64,000 nucleotides of DNA from Planctomycetota bacterium (GTDB lineage Bacteria; Planctomycetota; Planctomycetia; Pirellulales; UBA1268), in the NCBI GenBank assembly GCA_003669605.1, contig QWOP01000085.1, positions 112,846-176,845 on the forward strand, read 5' to 3'. Of the stretch, positions 28,061 to 36,087 are shown piece by piece. The position numbers and the translations under genes are program-made. Position 1 is the first letter of the stretch, and each line of letters begins with the position of its first letter. The notes beneath the pieces were generated by a model that was given only the letters and a program-made list of their open reading frames with translations, did no database searches and was not told where the DNA came from.

Positions 28061-29109
28061 GCGGGCCGGTCGCGATCGCGGATCTCGCCGCGTGGGTCGA
28101 GAAGGCCTTCGTCCGGGCCGGTCTCTCGCCGGCCGACGCAACGCTCGCCGCCGAACCGCTGGTCCTCTCTGATTCGATGGGGGTCTTCACGCACGGCACG
28201 AAACTCCTTCCGGGCTACCTGAAGAAGTTGCGCGCCTGCGGCTCCAAGCCCGATGCTCGGCCGCGGATTGTGCGTCAAGGACCAGGGTGGGCGATCGTTG
28301 ACGGGGATGCGTCCCTCGGCCAGATCGGCTGCCGGTTTGCCCTCGATGTGGCGATCGACAAGGCAAAGAGCGTCGGCGTGGCCTATGTGGGCCTACGGAA
28401 CACCGGTCACATCGGTGCTGCCGGTGCCCAGGCCGTCCGCGCGGCGCGGCAGGGGCTGTTTGCGCTGGTCTGCGGCAACGACGCTCCGAGCGTGGCTGCC
28501 GCCGGATCGCGGGGGCCGGTGCTCGGCAGCAATCCTCTGGCTTGGGCAGCACCGCTGCCGGGAGGCGACCCGATCCTCTTGGACATCGCCACCGCCGCGG
28601 TGGCCGGAGGGAAGGTGTATGCCGCCATGCAACGTGGCGAACCGATTCCTGCCGGTTGGCTCGTGGATCAGCAGGGGCTGCCGACCTCCGATGGATCGCT
28701 CTACCCGCAGCGGGCCAGCTTGGCACCCATGGCTGGGCACAAGGGCTTCGGCATCGGCATCCTCACCGAGTGGTTGGCGGCGATCCTTCCCGGTGGCGCG
28801 GTGACGGCGCAGGTGGGGAGTTGGATGTTTGGGCCGCCGGGCGATCCGACGCTCCACAACGCTGGTTTTGTGGTCATCGATGTGGCGACAGTGGCTGATC
28901 CGGAAGAGTATCGCCAGAGCATCAATCGCTTTGCCGCCGAGGTCCGCGGTGCCGCACCGGCTACCGGCACTGACCGCGTCCGCCTTCCGGGGGACATCGA
29001 ATGGGAGCACTACCGCCGGAGTGTCGCCGCCGGTATCCATCTGCCTGCCGACGTCCGCGGCAAACTTGCGGAGGCGGCAGGGATCGTCGATCTTGAGCCG
29101 GTGTTCTGA
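28057..29109 (+). CDS. Ldh_2 family NAD(P)-dependent oxidoreductase (malate/lactate/2,3-diketogulonate reductase type)
   Basis: The 350-aa protein matches the Ldh_2 (YlbC/YiaK/AllD/ComC) fold: VGLRNTGHIGAAG holds the catalytic histidine region, LGSNPLAWAAP and DIATAAVAGGKV the NAD site, and MAGHKGFGIGILTEWLAAI the family-specific helix. Members oxidise or reduce L-2-hydroxy acids such as lactate, malate, sulfolactate, ureidoglycolate or 2,3-diketogulonate. ATG 28057 overlaps the aldolase stop; the frame is open further upstream but inside the previous gene. Inferred role: removal of a 2-hydroxy- or 2-oxo-acid product of the aldolase. Confidence 0.87.
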   Translation: MSGPVAIADLAAWVEKAFVRAGLSPADATLAAEPLVLSDSMGVFTHGTKLLPGYLKKLRACGSKPDARPRIVRQGPGWAIVDGDASLGQIGCRFALDVAIDKAKSVGVAYVGLRNTGHIGAAGAQAVRAARQGLFALVCGNDAPSVAAAGSRGPVLGSNPLAWAAPLPGGDPILLDIATAAVAGGKVYAAMQRGEPIPAGWLVDQQGLPTSDGSLYPQRASLAPMAGHKGFGIGILTEWLAAILPGGAVTAQVGSWMFGPPGDPTLHNAGFVVIDVATVADPEEYRQSINRFAAEVRGAAPATGTDRVRLPGDIEWEHYRRSVAAGIHLPADVRGKLAEAAGIVDLEPVF

Positions 29110-29154
29110 CCGGCAGGGGGCGGTCTTTGAGTTTCAAATTGTGCAGGGGGATGT

Positions 29155-30945
29155 ATGAGCGTTCGACTGGGATCGGCAGACCGTGCAGTGATCTGGGCTG
29201 CTCTGGCTGCCATCGGCACCGGAATGGTTTCTTGGGCAGGCAGTGCCCGGGGAGATGACGACGACACCGCGCCGCCGGCTGAGGTGCTCCGTCGGAGCGT
29301 GGCGATTTCTGCTGGCAGTGTCCAAGACCTGACGCTCACGATCGCTCCCGACTTGCCCTGCGTCTGGCCGTCGGGCATGACACCGATGGCGGTCGTGCCG
29401 ACGGCGACCTTTGGCCGCAGCGGTCGCCACCGCGACATGCTGGTGATCGACGAGCACACAGGTACCCAGTGGGATGCGCCTGCGCATTTCGTGCCGCCGC
29501 CCGACTCCGGATTGCCCGGGGCGGGGCCGATGGGATTGGTAACGGGCGAGAAGGTGCCGGCATGGCAGTTTTGCGGCGAGGCCTGCGTGATCGATGTCAC
29601 CGCCGGTCGCGACTCGGTTGAGAAGGGGAGCAGCCGACTGATTGGCCCGGAAGTGGTGCGGGAGTGGGAGATGGAGCACCGCCGGTTGGGGCCCGGGGAT
29701 GTTGTCCTCTTCCGCAGCGACTACACCGACGACTTCTATCGTCCGTTCCCGGCCGGGGAACGGTTCGTGGCCGCCGCCCTGCGGAATGAAGCACCGGGAT
29801 GGCCGGCACCGACGCCGGAGACGATGGTCTATCTGGCCGATCGGGGAGTGACCACGCTGGGCCTCGATGGCGCTAGCATGGGGCCGCTGCCGAACATGGC
29901 AGTCGCCACTCATCAGGCGGGTGGGGCCCGGGGGATGGTGTGGGTGGAGTGCGCGACCAATCTCGGTAGTCTTCCCTCGACCGGCGCCTTCTTCGCTCTG
30001 CTCCCGGCCAAGCATGCCGGCGGTTCGGGGGGGGAGTGCCGCTGCATCGCCATCACCGAACCAGGACTGGCCACCGAACTGATTGCCCGGGCGCGGGCCC
30101 ACCGCGTCGCCGACCTCTCGGTGACGCTCGACGAGGATCTGCCGGTGGTCTGGCCGGGACGCGGTCCTGGCGAAGAGGGGGGGCGCTACATCAGCAAGGT
30201 TCTCAACAGGTTCGGCGCCGCGCGGGGGCCGTTCTTCGCGCTGACCCACCTCTTCGACAGCATGGCCGGCACCCATGTCGTCTTCCCCGGCTTTTCGCTG
30301 CCGGTCGATGCGGGGGAAGTTGAGCGGAGCGAACCAGCGATCCGCGACCTCGTCGACGGGTTTGAAAAGCGTTTCGGCGCGCTGCCCTTCTCCGGAGTTC
30401 GCACTGAAGGAGTCGACCTCGCGCAGACCATCGGCCAGGCACATCTGGTCGATGTCCGTGGTCTGCGTGGTAAGGGGGGCTTCGCGGCCAAGCGCCCTGC
30501 CGGGCCGGTGATCAACCGGGCCTTTCTTGAGGAGCACCACGCCGAGCATCCTTTTCAGCCCGGCGAGATCGTGATCTTCTGGTCTGGATACTCCGACGAC
30601 ACCTTCCGTCCGCTGCCCGCTGGCCCTGCCAAGGACAGTGCTTTTGTCCTGCCGCTGGCAGGTGAAGCGGAGGGATGGCCGGCTCCGACTCCGGAGGCGA
30701 TTGTCTGGTTGGCAGAGCGTGGCATTCGCTGTCTGGGTACCGACGGCCCAACGCTTGGGGGTGTCGATCCAACCGAATCGCTCGCCATCGATTGGATGGC
30801 CGCTTCGCAGGGGATGGCGGTCGTCGAATACCTCACCGGACTGGAGGCCATCGCCGGCCATGATGCGTTGTTCATCTTCGCCCCGGTGAAGATCGCCGGC
30901 ACGCGTGGGGGATACGGCCGGGCGCTGGCTCTTGTGGGAGAATGA
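29155..30945 (+). CDS. Secreted protein with two fused cyclase-family (kynurenine formamidase-like) domains
   Basis: A signal peptide (residues 8-32) precedes two homologous halves, each with the family blocks EVVREWEMEH/GDVVLFRSDYTDDFYRPFPAG and, in the second half, GEIVIFWSGYSDDTFRPLPAG. The metal site of the first half is HTGTQWDAPAH (101-111), matching HxGTHxDxPxH except Gln105 in place of the middle His. In the second half the same place reads MAGTHVVFPGF (370-380): the middle His is kept, but the first His, the Asp and the last His are lost. Cyclase-family enzymes hydrolyse cyclic amides or imides using Zn or Mn. Two complementary, altered halves in one 596-aa chain are unusual. Start ATG 29155 follows the Ldh_2 gene by 45 bp. 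Confidence 0.82.
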   Translation: MSVRLGSADRAVIWAALAAIGTGMVSWAGSARGDDDDTAPPAEVLRRSVAISAGSVQDLTLTIAPDLPCVWPSGMTPMAVVPTATFGRSGRHRDMLVIDEHTGTQWDAPAHFVPPPDSGLPGAGPMGLVTGEKVPAWQFCGEACVIDVTAGRDSVEKGSSRLIGPEVVREWEMEHRRLGPGDVVLFRSDYTDDFYRPFPAGERFVAAALRNEAPGWPAPTPETMVYLADRGVTTLGLDGASMGPLPNMAVATHQAGGARGMVWVECATNLGSLPSTGAFFALLPAKHAGGSGGECRCIAITEPGLATELIARARAHRVADLSVTLDEDLPVVWPGRGPGEEGGRYISKVLNRFGAARGPFFALTHLFDSMAGTHVVFPGFSLPVDAGEVERSEPAIRDLVDGFEKRFGALPFSGVRTEGVDLAQTIGQAHLVDVRGLRGKGGFAAKRPAGPVINRAFLEEHHAEHPFQPGEIVIFWSGYSDDTFRPLPAGPAKDSAFVLPLAGEAEGWPAPTPEAIVWLAERGIRCLGTDGPTLGGVDPTESLAIDWMAASQGMAVVEYLTGLEAIAGHDALFIFAPVKIAGTRGGYGRALALVGE

Positions 30946-31025
30946 CTGCTTGTGACTGATTGCTCGTGTGCCCTGCCAACTGCGGCGGGCCTTGGCACCA
31001 CCCGACCACCAACCGGAGAGACTCC

Positions 31026-31847
31026 ATGAAGATCGTACGATTCGAGAGCGGCGGCAGCGTCCATCTGGGCAACGAGCATGGTGACGGCCGCATCACGCGC
31101 CTTGAGGGGGAACTGTTTGGCAGCCTCCGCGACACCGGCGAGACAGTCGTGATCGGCAAGCGGCTGGCCCCCCTGGAGCCCCGTGACATCCTCTGTGTGG
31201 GGCTCAATTACCGGAAGCACGCCGAGGAGGGGAAGCAGGCGATTCCCACCCACCCGGTGCTGTTCATGAAGAATTCCGGCACCGTGCAGAATCCGGGTGA
31301 CCCGATCCTCCTTCCCCGTCGCCTGGAGAGCCTCGAGGTCGACTACGAGTGCGAACTGGCAATCGTCATTGGCAAGCCTTGCCAGAATGTTTCCCGTGAC
31401 GAGGCGCTCGACTATGTCCTGGGCTATACCTGTGCCAATGATGTCAGTGCCCGTGACTGGCAACGGCAGGGTGGGGGGGGGCAGTGGTGCCGCGGGAAGT
31501 CGTTCGCGACCTTCTGCCCGCTCGGGCCGGTGCTTGTCACGCCGGAGGATCTCCCCAATCCCAACGCGCTCCAGATCCGCACGATTCTCAATGGCCGGGT
31601 GATGCAGGATTGGAACACCAACGACATGATCTTCGACGTGCCGGCGCTGATCGAATTCCTCTCCGCTTCGAGTCTGTTGCGGCCGGGAACGGTGATCCTC
31701 ACCGGCACGCCGCATGGAGTCGGCTTCGCCCACACTCCGCCGGTATTCCTCCAGGCTGGTGACTCGGTGTCGATCGAGATCGAGGGGATCGGCACGCTCA
31801 CCAACCCGGTGGCTGAGGAACAGGCCCGCAAGCTGACCGGAGTCTGA
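31026..31847 (+). CDS. Fumarylacetoacetate hydrolase family protein (diketo-acid hydrolase type)
   Basis: The 273-aa protein has the short-form FAH architecture: GLNYRKHAEE (59-68), metal ligands E108 and E110 in DYECELA, and D139 in ANDVSARDWQ. It resembles 2,4-diketo-3-deoxy-L-fuconate or -rhamnonate hydrolases, oxaloacetate decarboxylases and acylpyruvases, which cleave a C-C bond of a diketo acid to give pyruvate plus an acid. In an operon with an SDR, an Ldh_2 enzyme and an anion carrier this fits a non-phosphorylative deoxy-sugar-acid route. ATG 31026 gives the normal N-terminus. Confidence 0.88.
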   Translation: MKIVRFESGGSVHLGNEHGDGRITRLEGELFGSLRDTGETVVIGKRLAPLEPRDILCVGLNYRKHAEEGKQAIPTHPVLFMKNSGTVQNPGDPILLPRRLESLEVDYECELAIVIGKPCQNVSRDEALDYVLGYTCANDVSARDWQRQGGGGQWCRGKSFATFCPLGPVLVTPEDLPNPNALQIRTILNGRVMQDWNTNDMIFDVPALIEFLSASSLLRPGTVILTGTPHGVGFAHTPPVFLQAGDSVSIEIEGIGTLTNPVAEEQARKLTGV

Positions 31848-31873
31848 CTGCCCCCTTCGCCAGGATCATCGTC

Positions 31874-33211
31874 ATGAGTGGAATCCAAGATGGCGGCGGC
31901 CACGCCGACAAGAGTCTTCCCGGCCGCACGCTGGCGAAGGTCGCCTGGCGGCTGGTGCCATTTCTGGCGCTGCTCTACGTGTTCAACATCATCGACCGTT
32001 CCAACGTCGGCTTCGCCCGGCTGTCGATGACGAAGGATATCGGTCTTACCGACGTCGTTATCGACCTCGGCTATGGCCTGTTTTACGTCGGCTACCTGCT
32101 CTTCGAGGTGCCGAGCAATCTCCTCCTCCGTCGCCTCGGGGCGCGGGCCTGGATCGCCCGGATCATGATCAGCTGGGGCATGGTCTCGATGCTGACTGCG
32201 TTTGTCAGTGGGCCGACGAGTTATTACGGAGCTCGAATCCTCCTCGGAGTCGCCGAGGCGGGGTTTTTTCCAGGGATCATCTACTACCTCACCGCCTGGT
32301 TCCCCGCCGCGCAGCGGGCCCGTGTGGTGGCGGGATTCATGCTTGCCATTCCGATCTCCACCATCATCGGCAACCCCGTCTCGGGGGCAATCATGGACGG
32401 CTTCCAGGGCACCGGCGGGCTCGCCGGTTGGCAGTGGTTGTTTGTCCTCGAGGGGATCCCGGCGATCCTTCTGGGCATCTCGGTTCTCTGGTACCTCCCC
32501 GACGGGCCGCGCGATGCGACCTGGCTGGCAGCCGACGAGCGGAACTGGCTCGAGAACGAAATCGCAGCAGAGGAGGGGATGCGGCGGGGCGCGGGGGGGA
32601 GCGAGAAGCTCTGGGCACTTGCCGATCCCAGGATCTGGTTGCTGATAGCCCTCTACTTCAGCGTGGCTTACGGTACCAACGCCACCGGCGCCTACCTGCC
32701 GAAACTCATCAAGGATTCGTTCGGATCGCTGCTCGGCAGTGGCACCGATACCTACTGGAAAGTGGGGTTGCTGTCGACGCTCCCGAGCATCGTCTCGGTC
32801 GTGGCGATGGTGGTCGTCAGCCGAATCTCCGATCGAACCCGGTCGCGGGCAACGCTCGTCGCCGGGGCGTTGGCGGCAGCCGCGGTCGGCTGGCTGTTTG
32901 CCTGGCGGGGGGATGATCCTTGGACGCGGTTGGCGGGCCTGTGCGTGGCGCAGGCTGGAATGATGGCGGTGCTGCCGGTGTTCTGGGCGTTGCCCCCCCT
33001 TTTCCTCGGCGGGGCAGCCGCGGCCGCGGGAATCGCGCTCATCAACTCGGTGGCGAATATCGGCGGTATCATCGCTCCCTCGCTTGTCGGTAGGTACGGT
33101 ATCGGGCCGCTGGTCGGCGTCATGCTGTGGGGCGTGGCGATGGCGCTGCTGGCGTGGCGGACACTGGAGCGGCCCGCCCTGGCTGCGCGGAAGAGACACG
33201 GGAGTCGATAA
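31874..33211 (+). CDS. MFS transporter, anion:cation symporter (ACS) type
   Basis: The 445-aa protein shows about 12 membrane helices in two six-helix halves with a charged central loop (about residues 210-250). The start FNIIDRSNVGFARLSM...DLGYGLFYVGYLLFEVPSNLLL is the pattern of ACS carriers for tartrate, galactarate, gluconate or aromatic acids. It probably imports an organic or sugar acid by proton symport, supplying the surrounding catabolic enzymes. It lies 26 bp after the FAH gene and 2 bp before the SDR gene. Confidence 0.9.
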   Translation: MSGIQDGGGHADKSLPGRTLAKVAWRLVPFLALLYVFNIIDRSNVGFARLSMTKDIGLTDVVIDLGYGLFYVGYLLFEVPSNLLLRRLGARAWIARIMISWGMVSMLTAFVSGPTSYYGARILLGVAEAGFFPGIIYYLTAWFPAAQRARVVAGFMLAIPISTIIGNPVSGAIMDGFQGTGGLAGWQWLFVLEGIPAILLGISVLWYLPDGPRDATWLAADERNWLENEIAAEEGMRRGAGGSEKLWALADPRIWLLIALYFSVAYGTNATGAYLPKLIKDSFGSLLGSGTDTYWKVGLLSTLPSIVSVVAMVVVSRISDRTRSRATLVAGALAAAAVGWLFAWRGDDPWTRLAGLCVAQAGMMAVLPVFWALPPLFLGGAAAAAGIALINSVANIGGIIAPSLVGRYGIGPLVGVMLWGVAMALLAWRTLERPALAARKRHGSR

Positions 33212-33213
33212 CG

Positions 33214-34023
33214 ATGGCTGATGGGCTGTTCGATCTGGAAGGAAAAGTGGCGGTGGTCTCAGGCGCCGCCAGCGGCATGGGGAGGGCCAGTGCCCTGGCC
33301 CTGGCCGCCCACGGTGCCACCGTCGTGATGCTCGACCGCGACGCCGGGGGAATGATGCGCACCGGCAGCGCGATCGCGGCCGGCGGGGGCACCGCCTACG
33401 CCCGAGAGCACGATGTTTCGAGCCCCGCTGCCGCGGAGGATCTTTTTGGTTGGATCGACCGCGAGCTCGGCCGGGTCGATTTCCTCGCCAACATCGCCGG
33501 TGAAGGAATCCTCGCTGATCCCCGCGAACTCTCCGTCAACGAGCTTCGTCAGGTGTTCGAAAACCTCGTCGTCGGCCGCTTCGCTCTCTGCCAGCAGGCT
33601 GGGAGGCGGATGCTTGAGGCAGGGAAGGGATCGATCGTCAACACCGGTTCACTCGCCAGCACGACGGCGCTTGGCCGCGGCCACATCGCCTACAGCATGG
33701 CGATGGGAGCGGTGGTGCAGATGACCCGCGAACTGTCGACCGAGTGGGCCGGCGGCGGTGTTCGCGTGAATGCCATTCTCCCGGCGCAGGTCCGCAATCC
33801 ATCGCTCGAGAAGCGAATCGCTGCCGATCCGGCCATCGAACAAAAATGGCTCTCGGGGATTCCGGCTGGCCGGCTCGGCCGCCCCGAGGATATCCAAGGG
33901 CTGATCGTGTTCCTCGCCTCTGACTCAAGCGCCTGGATCAGCGGAGCACTGATCCCCATGGATGGCGGCAACATGGCGATGAATGCTGGCGGTAGCCGCG
34001 GCTCTATTTCCCCTCCCACCTGA
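33214..34023 (+). CDS. Short-chain dehydrogenase/reductase lacking the catalytic lysine
   Basis: The 269-aa SDR has a normal nucleotide motif GAASGMGRA (18-26), NIAG, a serine-containing NTGSLAST block and the active-site tyrosine in AYSMAMGAVVQ. The usual YxxxK is here YSMAM: the lysine codon is ATG. The C-terminal substrate loop and MDGG end are normal. Relatives in sugar-acid pathways oxidise 2-keto-3-deoxy acids at C4. With Lys replaced by Met, ordinary SDR catalysis should be greatly weakened, so it may have a different chemistry or a binding role. A sequencing error would have to be a single A-to-T base. It starts 2 bp after the MFS stop. Confidence 0.88.
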   Translation: MADGLFDLEGKVAVVSGAASGMGRASALALAAHGATVVMLDRDAGGMMRTGSAIAAGGGTAYAREHDVSSPAAAEDLFGWIDRELGRVDFLANIAGEGILADPRELSVNELRQVFENLVVGRFALCQQAGRRMLEAGKGSIVNTGSLASTTALGRGHIAYSMAMGAVVQMTRELSTEWAGGGVRVNAILPAQVRNPSLEKRIAADPAIEQKWLSGIPAGRLGRPEDIQGLIVFLASDSSAWISGALIPMDGGNMAMNAGGSRGSISPPT

Positions 34024-34066
34024 TCGCCGCCGTTCTCCTTCGTCCCGCTTCGCCCTGGGCCCCCAG

Positions 34067-36073
34067 ATGACGACCTCCCCCACCAATCCAGCCGACATCG
34101 CCCTCCTCCTTGAGCGCTACCGGGCGATGCTCGTTATCCGCCTCACCGAGGAGGAGTTGGCCCGCAGCCACACCCGCGGTCTGGTCCACGGCGCCTGCCA
34201 TACCTACGTCGGGCAGGAGGCGGTGGCGGTCGGCGTCTGCGGCCACCTCGGGCATCGCGACACCGTCTATAGCACCCACCGCGGCCACGGTCATGCGCTC
34301 GCCAAGGGCTTGCCTCCGGAGCAGCTGTGCGCTGAATTGTTTGGCCGTGCGGGAGGATGCTCGCGAGGTCGGGGGGGCTCGATGCATCTCTTCGCTCCCG
34401 AGATCGGCATGATGGGGACTAGCGGCATCGTCGGCCCCTGCATCCTTCAGGCCTGCGGCGCAGGGTATGCGGCCAAGTTGCGAAAGGATGCGACAGTTGC
34501 CGTCGCCTTCTTTGGGGATGGTGCTGTCAATAATGCCGCCTTCCACGAGGGGCTCAACATGGCAGCGATTTGGAAGCTGCCGGTGCTCTTTGTCTGCGAG
34601 AACAATGGCTATGCCACCGAGGTGCCGTTTTTGTATTCCAGCGGCAGCCCCGAGGTCGGCCTCCGGGCCGCCTCCTACGGACTGCCCGGCATGGAGCTCG
34701 ACGGCAACGATCTGGTTGCCGTCCACGCTGCAGCCGGTGCGGCGGTGGAGCGGGCCCGGGCTGGCGGCGGCGCCACGCTCCTTGAATGCCGCACCTACCG
34801 CACCCGGGCCCATGCTGAGGGGATGGGCGACTTCACCTACCGGACCCGCGAGGAGGTCGAGTCCTGGAAGCAGAAATGCCCGATCCTGAGGCTGCGCGGT
34901 GTCCTCGGGGCTCTCGGTGTGCCGGCTGGCGATCTCGATGCGATCGAGGCCGACGTGCAGGCTCTGGTCGCCGAGGCCCGCACTGCTGCCGAAGCGAGTC
35001 CGCCGCCGGCCCCGGCCACCGCGCTCGACGACGTCTATGCCGTCAGCGAACCATCGGGCCCGGTGCCGCCGCAGGCAGTGGGAGTGAATCGGGTTGGGCC
35101 GCCGCGGAGCTGGGCGCAGGCCACACTGGAGAGTCTTGACGCGGCAATGGCCGATGATCCTTCCATCTTTGTGATGGGGGAGGGGATCGGCGTCCGGGGC
35201 GGCAACTTCGCCACCACGGCGGGGTTGTTTGCCAAGTATGGCCCGGAGCGGCTCTGCGACACGCCGATCTGCGAGCGGGGCTTCGTGGGGCTGGCGTGCG
35301 GTGCGGCGATGAACGGCGCCCGCCCGGTGATCGATTTCATGTTCGCCGACTTCGTTCTCGACTCGGCCGGTGAGATCATCAATCAGATTGCCAAGATGCG
35401 ATACATGTCGAGCGGCCGGCTGCGGATGCCGGTGATTCTCCGCGGTTGCATCGGCATCGGTCACTCCGCCGCCACGCACCATTCGGGAAGCTACTACGGG
35501 ATGTACGCCCAGGTGCCTGGTCTGCGCGTCGTCGTACCGAGCAATGCCGCTGATGCCAAGGGGCTGTTTACGCACGCGCTTTCGGGAAGTGATCCTGTCC
35601 TCTTTCTCGAACACCGCGAGCTGATGGGGGGCAAGAGCCCGGTGCCGGAAGGGCACTACGACATCCCCTTCGGCGTTGCCAACATCGTCCGGCGGGGGAG
35701 CCACGTGACGGTGGTTGCCCTGGCGCGGATGGTGCAGCTGGTGGCCGGGATCTGCGACCGGCTCTCCGCCGAGGGGATCGAGGTAGAGCTTATCGATCCG
35801 CGGACGGTGTCCCCGCTCGACATGGGAACGATTCTCGATTCGGTCGCCCGCACCGGGAGGCTCCTTGTCGTCGATGAGCCCCCCGCATCGTGCGGGTTTT
35901 CAGCCGAGGTCGCCGCCCGGGTGGCTGATGAGGGCTTTGATTCACTTGACGCTCCGGTCCGCCGGCTCACCGGGGCCTTTGTCCCCACCCCCTACGCGCC
36001 GTCGCTCGAGGCCGTTGTCGTGCCCAATGCCGACGATTGCCTGGCCGCGATCCGGGCACTGGTGGCGGAGTAG
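34067..36073 (+). CDS. 2-oxo acid dehydrogenase E1, alpha and beta subunits fused
   Basis: The 668-aa protein joins both halves of a TPP-dependent E1. Residues 1 to about 330 are the alpha subunit with the TPP motif starting GDG (150-152) and ending ENN, preceded by STHRGHGHALAKG. After a Pro/Ala-rich linker (about 315-345), residues 350-668 are the beta subunit (MGEGIGVRGGNFATTAGL, DFMFADFV, PVLFLEHRELMGG). It oxidatively decarboxylates a 2-oxo acid or acetoin and transfers the acyl group to lipoyl-E2. The family could be pyruvate, branched-chain or acetoin type. ATG 34067 is preferred; the frame runs back into the SDR end. Followed 14 bp later by the E2 gene; no E3 gene adjoins. Confidence 0.9.
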   Translation: MTTSPTNPADIALLLERYRAMLVIRLTEEELARSHTRGLVHGACHTYVGQEAVAVGVCGHLGHRDTVYSTHRGHGHALAKGLPPEQLCAELFGRAGGCSRGRGGSMHLFAPEIGMMGTSGIVGPCILQACGAGYAAKLRKDATVAVAFFGDGAVNNAAFHEGLNMAAIWKLPVLFVCENNGYATEVPFLYSSGSPEVGLRAASYGLPGMELDGNDLVAVHAAAGAAVERARAGGGATLLECRTYRTRAHAEGMGDFTYRTREEVESWKQKCPILRLRGVLGALGVPAGDLDAIEADVQALVAEARTAAEASPPPAPATALDDVYAVSEPSGPVPPQAVGVNRVGPPRSWAQATLESLDAAMADDPSIFVMGEGIGVRGGNFATTAGLFAKYGPERLCDTPICERGFVGLACGAAMNGARPVIDFMFADFVLDSAGEIINQIAKMRYMSSGRLRMPVILRGCIGIGHSAATHHSGSYYGMYAQVPGLRVVVPSNAADAKGLFTHALSGSDPVLFLEHRELMGGKSPVPEGHYDIPFGVANIVRRGSHVTVVALARMVQLVAGICDRLSAEGIEVELIDPRTVSPLDMGTILDSVARTGRLLVVDEPPASCGFSAEVAARVADEGFDSLDAPVRRLTGAFVPTPYAPSLEAVVVPNADDCLAAIRALVAE

Positions 36074-36087
36074 AAACCGAAAAAAGT

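Noticed and set aside
29134..30861. Long minus-strand frame opposite the cyclase-family gene
   Set aside because: Shadow frame; repeated His/Arg/Pro composition, no start context.
31424..33199. 591-codon minus-strand frame opposite the FAH and MFS genes
   Set aside because: Spans two unrelated genes and is rich in Asp/Pro/Arg without any domain.
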